Shown here: in pieces, positions 1 to 6,071 of the stretch
Layout: every line of letters begins with the position of its first letter
Position numbering within the stretch: position 1 is the stretch's first letter
NCBI GenBank assembly: GCA_009936895.1
Contig: JAACDS010000158.1
Location: 1 to 11,675 of the forward strand
DNA: 11,675 nt
From: Pseudomonadota bacterium
Lineage (GTDB): Bacteria; Pseudomonadota; Gammaproteobacteria; Pseudomonadales; Azotimanducaceae
Direction: 5' to 3'
The notes under the pieces: generated by a model
Seen by the model: the letters and a program-made list of their open reading frames with translations, nothing else
Told to the model about the DNA's origin: nothing
Databases searched by the model: none
Position numbers and translations under genes: made by a program

Positions 1-2
1 CG

Positions 3-1985
3 GCCCCAACGGCTCCGGTTTCTGCGGCTGATATCCAAGCCAAGGAGCAATCCGAACAGCGCGGTGGCAAGCGTTCCCGAGGCCGGGAGCGTCCTGCAGG
101 TTCCGCAGACAAAGGGCGTCGACGTGAGTTGAGCTTGAAGTCAGAGCGCCGCAACAAGCGCCGTCCAACCCAGCGAGACGCTGCTCTTCATGTCGATCAG
201 CAGGGCGGTGAATTTAAGCCGGAAGAGTTTATTTCTAGAGAAGTTGAAGTCGGCGAAGTGATTACCGTTGGTCAATTGGCAGCGGGAATGGCAGTCAAAG
301 CCGGCGAAGTGATCAAAGTTCTGATGGGTCTTGGAGTGATGGCGACGATCAACCAAGCCGTTGATCAGGACACAGCGACCCTTGTCGTTGAGGAAATGGG
401 GCACCGAATTAAGTTCGTCAGCGAAGACGTGCTCGAAGAGCAGCTGGAAGCGTCGTTGGTTATGGAAGGCGAAACGAGCCCCCGGGCCCCGGTTGTTACG
501 GTAATGGGCCATGTTGACCATGGTAAAACATCCCTACTGGATCACATCAGAAAAGCCCGAGTGACGTCCGGTGAAGCCGGTGGCATCACCCAGCACATCG
601 GTGCCTATAGCGTGCCCACCCCCAACGGCCAGATCACTTTTATTGATACACCCGGACACGCGGCATTTACGTCGATGCGTGCTCGCGGTGCCAAGGTAAC
701 CGATATCGTTATTCTTGTGGTTGCTGCGGATGACGGTGTGATGCCACAGACGGTTGAAGCGATTCAGCACGCAAAAGCGGCGGAAGTGCCGGTCATTGTG
801 GCGATCAACAAGATGGACCTCGAGGGCGCAGACCCAGACCGCGTGACCAATGAGTTGGCCTCAAAAGATCTGGTCCCAGAAGCCTGGGGTGGCGACGTCC
901 AGTTTAAGCAAGTCTCGGCGATCACCGGGGAAGGCATGGACGAATTACTCGAAGCCATTTCGCTGCAAGCGGAGCTGCTCGAACTGACGGCGATTAACGA
1001 AGCACCGGCTCAAGGCGTGGTGGTCGAATCCAGACTGGATCGGGGCCGCGGACCTGTTGCGACGGTACTGGTGCAGAACGGTCAGTTGACGCAAGGGGAT
1101 ATTGTTATTGCCGGAGAATTTTATGGCCGCGTCAGAGCCATGTTGGACGACTCGGGCAGCAACACGAAACAGGCAGGACCTTCCCAGCCGGTGGAACTGC
1201 TGGGGCTGAACGGTACGCCAGGTGCCGGCGATGACTTTGCGGTTGCCTCGGACGAGCGATCGGCTCGAGAGCTGGCAGAGTTTCGCCGAGACAAGCTGCA
1301 AGAGCGTCTACAAGCGACTCAGCAGGCGGCCAAGCTCGACAACATGTTCGCCAACATGATCGAAGGCGAAAAACGTATATTGAAACTCGTCGTCAAGACC
1401 GATGTTCGAGGAAGCTTAGAAGCGATCATTCAGGCGATGTCGGAGATTGGCAACGAAGAGGTATCTGTTCAGGTGCTCGGTTCGGGAGTTGGCGGTATTT
1501 CAGAGTCTGATGCCACAATGGCTTCGACGTATGGCGCTACGGTATTTGGCTTCAACGTGAGAGCTGATAAAACGGCGAAGACCCTACTCGAACGCGAAGG
1601 GGTAGAGCTGCGTTATTACAGCGTTATTTACGAGTTGATTGATGATGTTAGAGACGCGCTCTCTGGTATGTTGTCACCTGAAATTCGCGAAGAGATCATT
1701 GGTACCGCCGAAGTACGAGACGTGTTCCGCTCGCCACGATATGGACAAATTGCAGGCTGTATGGTGATTGAGGGTACTGTCTACCGTAACAAGCCGATTC
1801 GTGTATTGCGCGACAATGTGGTGATTTATGAAGGTGAGCTGGAGTCCCTGCGTCGCTTTAAGGAAGACGTCAGCGATGTCCGAAACGGTACCGAATGCGG
1901 TATCGGCGTACGCAACTACAATGACGTGCGTTCTGGCGATTTGATCGAAGTGATCGATACAAAGGAAATTGCTCGCTCGCTTTAA
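3..1985 (+). CDS. infB: Translation initiation factor IF2 (5'-partial)
   Basis: IF2 is the GTPase that places fMet-tRNA on the 30S subunit and promotes 50S joining. The frame is open from the first complete codon at position 3, so the gene runs in from the left edge; 660 residues are visible against about 890 in E. coli, so the extreme N-terminus is missing. In visible-residue numbering: a charged Arg/Lys/Glu-rich linker (about 1-75), an IF2_N-like segment (about 78-140), then the G domain with G1 GHVDHGKT (169-176), G2 GGITQHIGAY (193-202), G3 DTPGH (215-219), G4 NKMD (259-262) and G5 SAI (295-297). Domain II and the C-terminal fMet-tRNA-binding domain follow, the latter holding IRVLRDNVVIYEGELESLRR near the end. 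All GTPase motifs are intact. The TTG codons at 129 and 135 lie inside the linker and are unlikely starts. rbfA follows 24 nt downstream in the same frame. Identification is secure; only the true start is unseen. Confidence 0.98.
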   Translation, partial: APTAPVSAADIQAKEQSEQRGGKRSRGRERPAGSADKGRRRELSLKSERRNKRRPTQRDAALHVDQQGGEFKPEEFISREVEVGEVITVGQLAAGMAVKAGEVIKVLMGLGVMATINQAVDQDTATLVVEEMGHRIKFVSEDVLEEQLEASLVMEGETSPRAPVVTVMGHVDHGKTSLLDHIRKARVTSGEAGGITQHIGAYSVPTPNGQITFIDTPGHAAFTSMRARGAKVTDIVILVVAADDGVMPQTVEAIQHAKAAEVPVIVAINKMDLEGADPDRVTNELASKDLVPEAWGGDVQFKQVSAITGEGMDELLEAISLQAELLELTAINEAPAQGVVVESRLDRGRGPVATVLVQNGQLTQGDIVIAGEFYGRVRAMLDDSGSNTKQAGPSQPVELLGLNGTPGAGDDFAVASDERSARELAEFRRDKLQERLQATQQAAKLDNMFANMIEGEKRILKLVVKTDVRGSLEAIIQAMSEIGNEEVSVQVLGSGVGGISESDATMASTYGATVFGFNVRADKTAKTLLEREGVELRYYSVIYELIDDVRDALSGMLSPEIREEIIGTAEVRDVFRSPRYGQIAGCMVIEGTVYRNKPIRVLRDNVVIYEGELESLRRFKEDVSDVRNGTECGIGVRNYNDVRSGDLIEVIDTKEIARSL

Positions 1986-2009
1986 TGCGCAGCAAGCAAT
2001 CCCTCTGAC

Positions 2010-2417
2010 ATGTCGAGAGATTTACGAGTCGCGGATTTTGGGCGGGACGAAGTGTCGCGCATTTTGCAGCGAGATATGCGCGACCCTAGGGTCGGTAGTT
2101 TCGTGAGCGTGAACGACGTTAAAGTCAGTAAGGATCTGTCTTACGCGGAAATATATGTGTCCTCGTTGCAGGCGGAAGATGCCCAAGCCCAGGCGGAACT
2201 GATTGGTGTGCTAAATCGCGCGGCGGGCTTTTTTCGTACGGAACTGGCTAAGCGGCACACCATGCGCACGACACCGAAGCCGCGTTTCCATTACGACGAA
2301 TTGGTAGAACGCGGACCGAAACTCGAAAAATTGATTGGCCAAGCGGTCTCTCAAGATCAACAGCGAGCAGACCAAACCCTCAGCGATGAGTCTGCATCGC
2401 CACCAAGTGAGAAATAA
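2010..2417 (+). CDS. rbfA: 30S ribosome-binding factor A
   Basis: RbfA is a small KH-type RNA-binding protein needed for late 30S maturation, 16S 5'-end processing and cold growth. The 135-residue product aligns without gaps to the E. coli N-terminus from RVADF through ILQRDMRDPRVG (residues 6-29), followed by the beta-strand KVSKDLSYAEIYVS (38-51) and the Ala-x-Gly kink AAG (71-73) that replaces the usual KH GxxG loop. The tail after about residue 113 is polar and Ser/Glu/Asp-rich, as in other members. The ATG at 2010 is the first in-frame start after the infB stop, so it is effectively forced. No good Shine-Dalgarno sequence precedes it, which suggests coupling to infB translation. A seven-codon ORF (ATG 1985, TGA 2006-2008) fills the gap between the genes. 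Length matches the family (E. coli 133). Confidence 0.96.
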   Translation: MSRDLRVADFGRDEVSRILQRDMRDPRVGSFVSVNDVKVSKDLSYAEIYVSSLQAEDAQAQAELIGVLNRAAGFFRTELAKRHTMRTTPKPRFHYDELVERGPKLEKLIGQAVSQDQQRADQTLSDESASPPSEK

Positions 2418-2420
2418 CGG

Positions 2421-3335
2421 TTGGCTAGAAAACGAAAAGGCAGGCCGGTTAACGGTGTGTTGGTGGTAGATAAACCGGCAGGAATATCGTCAAATGACGC
2501 CGTCCAGCAGGCGAAGCGCCTGTTTGGCGCGCAAAAAGTCGGTCATACGGGCAGTTTGGATCCGTTGGCAACAGGCGTGCTGCCGCTTTGCTTTGGTGAG
2601 GCCACAAAATTTTCACAATTTTTGTTGGACGCTGACAAAAAATATTGGGCCCGAATTCGCCTAGGCGTGACGACAGAAACCGGCGACGCCGATGGCGAGG
2701 TGATTGCTGAAGCAGATGCCTCCAGTGTCACGGCGGCGCAAGTGGCTGAAGAGTTGGCAACGTTCGTGGGGGAAATCGAGCAGATTCCCTCCGTGTACTC
2801 GGCGCTAAAACATCAGGGCCAGCCGCTGTATAAGCTGGCTCGCCAAGGAATAGAGGTAGAGCGTGCGCCTCGCAAAGTGACGATTTACAGCGCTGAATTG
2901 CTGAACGTCAGGGAATCGGAGATCGAACTCTTTGTGCACTGCAGCAAGGGCACTTACATACGCAGCCTCGCGGAAGATCTGGGCGCGGCATTGGGCTGCG
3001 GCGGACATGTGTCTGGGTTACGTCGTCTGGCTGCAGGGCCGTATCAGGAAGAGCAGTCGATCAGTTTTGAACGATTAAATGCAATAGACAGTCCTGAAGC
3101 GTTGGACGCGCTGCTGTTGCCGGTATCCAGTGCGGTAGGCTTGTGGCCTGTGATGCGTTTGCACCAAGACACGGCGCATTATCTGCTCCGTGGGCAACCT
3201 GTGCAGGTGGCGCATGCTCCAACCGAGGGTTGGGTGCAAATATTTGAATCCGGCGAGGAAGATCGCTTTCTCGGCGTGGGTGAGATTTTGACGGATGGTC
3301 GCATAGCACCAAGAAGGTTGGTTGCTAGCGATTAG
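2421..3335 (+). CDS. truB: tRNA pseudouridine(55) synthase
   Basis: TruB converts U55 of the tRNA T-loop to pseudouridine and also acts as a tRNA folding chaperone. The product has 304 residues (E. coli 314). The catalytic Asp sits in GHTGSLDPLATG (D47), with the conserved active-site Tyr in KKYWARI (Y75) and the conserved Arg in CSKGTYIRSL (R181). The core is followed by the TruB_C region (LRRLAAGPY, about 200-207) and a C-terminal PUA-like segment (about 238-302). The start is TTG, three bases after the rbfA stop (TAA 2415-2417, then CGG). It is the first in-frame candidate, and its translation MARKRKGRPVNGVLVVDKP lines up with the basic N-terminus of E. coli TruB. The next candidate, GTG at 2457, would cut into the NGVLVVDKP strand. 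The ribosome-binding site is weak (AAGTGAG, 2405-2411), so coupling to rbfA is likely. Confidence 0.97.
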   Translation: MARKRKGRPVNGVLVVDKPAGISSNDAVQQAKRLFGAQKVGHTGSLDPLATGVLPLCFGEATKFSQFLLDADKKYWARIRLGVTTETGDADGEVIAEADASSVTAAQVAEELATFVGEIEQIPSVYSALKHQGQPLYKLARQGIEVERAPRKVTIYSAELLNVRESEIELFVHCSKGTYIRSLAEDLGAALGCGGHVSGLRRLAAGPYQEEQSISFERLNAIDSPEALDALLLPVSSAVGLWPVMRLHQDTAHYLLRGQPVQVAHAPTEGWVQIFESGEEDRFLGVGEILTDGRIAPRRLVASD

Positions 3336-3360
3336 TCAGAATATAGACACCAAGACTGTC

Positions 3361-3399
3361 AATACGCGCGGTTTTGGATGTGATTATAAACAGCGTATT
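3361..3399 (+). promoter_or_regulatory. Candidate rpsO leader stem-loop
   Basis: A 7-bp perfect stem, AATACGC (3361-3367) with GCGTATT (3393-3399), encloses a second possible 4-bp stem, GTTT (3371-3374) with AAAC (3388-3391), and a 13-nt loop. The structure ends one base before the rpsO Shine-Dalgarno sequence. S15 represses its own mRNA through leader structures in several bacteria, and those structures differ between phyla, so a stem here fits autoregulation. This is inference from base pairing only. The same stretch also contains the only promoter-like A/T box upstream of rpsO (TATAAA, 3385-3390) without a convincing -35, so the two readings compete. Confidence 0.35.
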
Positions 3400-3400
3400 T

Positions 3401-3405
3401 AGGAG
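3401..3405 (+). promoter_or_regulatory. Shine-Dalgarno of rpsO
   Basis: AGGAG lies 8 nt before the ATG at 3414 and fixes the rpsO start. It stands directly after the 3' arm of the candidate leader stem, so formation of that stem could affect ribosome access. Confidence 0.85.
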
Positions 3406-3413
3406 TAAGTGAA

Positions 3414-3683
3414 ATGGCATTAACAGCCGCAACAAAGGCAGAGATCGTAAAAGAGTATCAACTTGAAGAAGGTGATACGGGGTCTCCTGAAGTACAGGTA
3501 GCGTTGTTGACGCACAACATCAATACCTTACAAGGCCACTTCAAAGATCACCACAAGGACCACCACTCTCGTCGTGGCTTGATCCGTATGGTGAACCAGC
3601 GACGTAAGTTGCTGGACTATCTGAAGAAGAAAGATGTCACTCGTTATAGTGACTTGATTAAGCGACTCGGCCTGCGTCGATAA
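3414..3683 (+). CDS. rpsO: 30S ribosomal protein S15
   Basis: S15 is a primary 16S-binding protein that nucleates the central domain of the 30S platform (h20/h22 junction) and contributes to an intersubunit bridge. The product has 89 residues, the same length as E. coli S15, and carries the family signature in the conserved stretch DTGSPEVQVALLT (21-33) and the rRNA-contacting DHHSRRGLIRMVNQRRKLLDYL (about 48-69), ending in the usual RLGLRR. The ATG has a good AGGAG site. The gene stands 78 nt after truB and 212 nt before pnp, the usual gammaproteobacterial rpsO-pnp pair. I see no terminator between truB and rpsO, so readthrough from the infB operon is likely, possibly with an internal promoter in the gap. 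Confidence 0.99.
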   Translation: MALTAATKAEIVKEYQLEEGDTGSPEVQVALLTHNINTLQGHFKDHHKDHHSRRGLIRMVNQRRKLLDYLKKKDVTRYSDLIKRLGLRR

Positions 3684-3695
3684 GAACGTTTTGGC

Positions 3696-3819
3696 CTGCC
3701 TTGGCAAACTCCGAGGCAGACCTTGGTGGTTTCACGGCATAACCGTGTCGCCAACGTAACCCAGTGCTGCCAAGAAAATGAGTGCGGCGCTACCGTTGCT
3801 CCCCGGGTTGGGGGGCAAC
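3696..3819 (+). promoter_or_regulatory. Structured rpsO-pnp intercistronic leader (four hairpins)
   Basis: Four successive hairpins can be drawn. (1) CTGCCTTGG 3696-3704 pairs with CCGAGGCAG 3711-3719, 9 bp with one U-G and a 6-nt loop. (2) CACGG 3733-3737 with CCGTG 3743-3747, extended by TTGGTG 3723-3728 with CGCCAA 3749-3754. (3) AGTGCTGC 3763-3770 with GCGGCGCT 3784-3791, two U-G pairs. (4) GTTGCTCCCC 3795-3804 with GGGGGGCAAC 3810-3819, 10 bp with one U-G. None is followed by a T tract, so they are not intrinsic terminators. In E. coli this interval holds an RNase III-cleaved stem through which PNPase represses its own synthesis; the same role is inferred here. No clear sigma70 promoter was found in the gap. 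Confidence 0.5.
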
Positions 3820-3840
3820 ATAGGGATACGACGTTAAGAA

Positions 3841-3866
3841 ACGAAAGAAAGTAGAACGAAAGAAAG
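3841..3866 (+). repeat. 11-nt A/G-rich direct repeat in the pnp leader
   Basis: ACGAAAGAAAG occurs at 3841-3851 and again, identical, at 3856-3866, with a 15-nt period. It lies in an unstructured purine-rich stretch between the last leader hairpin and the pnp ribosome-binding site. Such single-stranded A-rich tracts can help recruit ribosomes or RNA-binding proteins, but this is inference, and a low-complexity purine tract could arise by slippage. Confidence 0.5.
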
Positions 3867-3883
3867 AAAATGCAGATCCAATT

Positions 3884-3889
3884 GGAGGA
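3884..3889 (+). promoter_or_regulatory. Shine-Dalgarno of pnp
   Basis: GGAGGA lies 6 nt before the TTG at 3896. This near-perfect anti-16S match supports the non-ATG start of pnp. Confidence 0.88.
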
Positions 3890-3895
3890 ATCAGC

Positions 3896-6001
3896 TTGAA
3901 TCCCATTTATAAAGAATTTCAATATGGCGACCAAACCGTCGTCATGGAAACCAACAAAGTAGCAAAGCAAGCTACCGGCTCGGTAACCGTAACCATTGGC
4001 GACACGGTCGTGTTGACGACAGTAGTTGGCGCGAGGAGCGCTCGTCCGGGGCAGGATTTTTTCCCGCTGACGGTGAACTATCAAGAAAAGACCTACGCGG
4101 CAGGAAAAATCCCCGGTGGATTCTTTCGCCGGGAAGGTCGTCCAAGTGAAAAAGAAACACTGACCTGCCGACTGATCGACCGCCCCATTCGCCCGTTGTT
4201 CCCCAAGGGCTTCATGAACGAGGTGCAGGTGGTCTGTACGGTTCTGTCGACGGATAAGGACCAAGATCCAGATATTGCGGCAATGATCGGTACCTCCGCT
4301 GCGCTCGCCATTTCGGGTATCCCATTTAAGGGGCCGTTAGGTGCAGCGCGCGTCGGCTACATCGACGGCAATTACATTTTGAACCCCGGCTACGAAACTC
4401 TGAAGGGTTCGATGCTCAACATGATGGTTGCAGGCACCGAGTCGGCAGTGCTAATGGTTGAGTCCGAAGCCAATGAAATGACGGAAGACGAAATGCTTGG
4501 CGGCGTTCTGTTCGGCCACCAAGAAATGCAGGCGATCATCAACGCTGTTGCAGAGCTTGCTCAAGTAGCGGGTAAAGAAGCTTGGGATTGGCAGGCGGCT
4601 GAAAAGGACGAATCACTGCAAGATGCCGTGTCATCAGCCATCAAGACGGATCTTGGCGAAGCGTACCGCATTTCCGACAAAATGGAGCGACAAGCCGCAG
4701 TGTCTGCATTGCGGAAGAAAGCCGTCGAGCAGTTGGCTACCGAAGACTCTGCTTACGGTGCAGACGACGTCTCCGATACTTTCGGCCGGGTTGAGAAAGA
4801 CCTGGTTCGTCAGCGCGTTTTGAATGGCGAGCCTCGCATTGACGGCCGTGACCTGCGCACCGTGCGGCCCATTGAAGTAGAAGTCGGCGTGCTGCCGAAG
4901 GCTCACGGCTCTGCGTTGTTTACCCGTGGCGAAACCCAAGCCCTCGTAGTTGCTACGCTGGGCACTCTGCGTGATGCGGCGCTGATTGATGCGCTGGAAG
5001 GTTCCTATAAGGATACCTTCATGCTGCATTACAACTTCCCTCCGTACAGTGTGGGCGAAGCGGGTTTCATGAGTGGTCCAAAGCGTCGTGAAATTGGTCA
5101 CGGTAAATTGGCCCGCCGTGGTGTTTCCGCTGCACTGCCGAATTCAGAAGACTTTCCGTACACCATCCGTGTGGTTTCTGAAATCACTGAATCCAACGGT
5201 TCCAGTTCCATGGCAAGTGTCTGTGGCACGTCATTGGCGCTGATGGACGCTGGTGTGCCTGTGACTGCTCCGATTGCCGGTGTTGCAATGGGCTTGGTGA
5301 AGGAAGGTAACCGTTATGCCGTATTGACGGACATCTTGGGTGACGAAGACCACCTCGGTGATATGGACTTCAAGGTTGCGGGTACCGACAAAGGTATTAC
5401 AGCGCTGCAAATGGATATCAAGATCGAAGGCATCACCGAAGAGATTATGGAAGCGGCGCTTGGTCAGGCCAATGAAGCCAGAATTCATATTCTTGGTGAA
5501 ATGAACAAGGTATTGAGCGAATCCCGCGAAGAACTTTCTGATAACGCGCCAGCAATGGTGACTCTGAATGTTCATCCAGACAAAATCCGCGACATCATCG
5601 GTAAGGGCGGTGCGACGATTCGTTCCATCGTTGAAGAAACCGGTGCTGAAGTGGATATCAATGATGACGGTAGTGTGCGCATCTACGCCGAAGATGGATC
5701 GGCTAAGGATGCGGCAGTGAAGCGCATCCAAGAGATCACTGCGGAAGCAGAGGTTGGCCGTATCTACAAAGGCCCGGTGGCAAGAATTGTCGACTTCGGC
5801 GCCTTTGTAAACATCCTGCCTGGCAAGGATGGACTGCTGCACATTTCACAAATAGCCGAAGAGCGCGTGGAGAACGTAAGCGATTACCTGAAAGAAGGAC
5901 AGGAAATTGAAGTCGTCGTACTGGACGTGGATCAGCGCGGACGCATCAAGCTTTCCATCAAAGAACTGGAAAACTATCGCGACCAGAACGAAGCGGACTA
6001 A
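3896..6001 (+). CDS. pnp: Polynucleotide phosphorylase (PNPase)
   Basis: PNPase is the trimeric 3'-5' phosphorolytic exoribonuclease that degrades mRNA, releasing nucleoside diphosphates, and can run in reverse as a template-independent polymerase. The product has 701 residues (E. coli 711). Domains in order: RNase PH 1 (about 5-145), alpha-helical linker (about 150-300), RNase PH 2 (about 315-550), KH (about 552-612, GxxG within IIGKGG 567-572) and S1 (about 620-688). Active-site residues are present: the phosphate-binding SSS (436-438) and the metal-binding aspartates D485 and D491 in GDEDHLGDMDFK. The start is TTG with a strong GGAGGA site; the resulting N-terminus MNPIYKEFQYG matches Pseudomonas and E. 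coli PNPase. The C-terminal tail after S1 is short. It forms the usual pair with rpsO, and the structured leader suggests autoregulation. Confidence 0.98.
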   Translation: MNPIYKEFQYGDQTVVMETNKVAKQATGSVTVTIGDTVVLTTVVGARSARPGQDFFPLTVNYQEKTYAAGKIPGGFFRREGRPSEKETLTCRLIDRPIRPLFPKGFMNEVQVVCTVLSTDKDQDPDIAAMIGTSAALAISGIPFKGPLGAARVGYIDGNYILNPGYETLKGSMLNMMVAGTESAVLMVESEANEMTEDEMLGGVLFGHQEMQAIINAVAELAQVAGKEAWDWQAAEKDESLQDAVSSAIKTDLGEAYRISDKMERQAAVSALRKKAVEQLATEDSAYGADDVSDTFGRVEKDLVRQRVLNGEPRIDGRDLRTVRPIEVEVGVLPKAHGSALFTRGETQALVVATLGTLRDAALIDALEGSYKDTFMLHYNFPPYSVGEAGFMSGPKRREIGHGKLARRGVSAALPNSEDFPYTIRVVSEITESNGSSSMASVCGTSLALMDAGVPVTAPIAGVAMGLVKEGNRYAVLTDILGDEDHLGDMDFKVAGTDKGITALQMDIKIEGITEEIMEAALGQANEARIHILGEMNKVLSESREELSDNAPAMVTLNVHPDKIRDIIGKGGATIRSIVEETGAEVDINDDGSVRIYAEDGSAKDAAVKRIQEITAEAEVGRIYKGPVARIVDFGAFVNILPGKDGLLHISQIAEERVENVSDYLKEGQEIEVVVLDVDQRGRIKLSIKELENYRDQNEAD

Positions 6002-6024
6002 GGTCTGCTGATCGTTAGTGATCG

Positions 6025-6050
6025 AAAAGCCGGCAGTAGCCGGCTTTTTT
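6025..6050 (+). terminator. Bidirectional intrinsic terminator between pnp and acs
   Basis: GCCGGC (6029-6034), loop AGTA, GCCGGC (6039-6044), followed by six T. On the + strand this is a strong Rho-independent terminator 23 nt after the pnp stop. Four A (6025-6028) precede the stem, so the - strand reads the same stem followed by four T, 27 nt past the acs stop. One hairpin therefore separates the two convergent operons, with stronger action expected on the + strand. Confidence 0.92.
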
Positions 6051-6071
6051 GTGCATGGAATATCTGGTCAA

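Noticed and set aside
129..131. TTG at 129 as the start of infB
   Set aside because: The frame stays open upstream to position 3 with IF2-like charged linker sequence, so the gene continues beyond the left edge.
3356..3390. Sigma70 promoter for rpsO (CTGTCA / TATAAA)
   Set aside because: The spacing is about 23 nt and the -35 is poor. Kept only as an alternative note in the leader feature.
3795..3819. Strong GC-rich hairpin as an rpsO terminator
   Set aside because: No T tract follows; the next bases are ATAGGGATACG. More likely a processing or regulatory stem.
3644..4264. 206-codon - strand ORF across rpsO end, leader and pnp start
   Set aside because: It lies opposite well-identified genes and the structured leader, resembles no protein family I know, and has no ribosome-binding site; it is a shadow frame.
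4623..5101. Overlapping ORFs on both strands in the middle of pnp
   Set aside because: Shadow frames of the PNPase linker and second RNase PH domain.
5231..5842. 203-codon - strand ORF inside pnp
   Set aside because: Opposite the conserved catalytic, KH and S1 parts of PNPase; composition is typical of an antisense frame and no domain is visible.
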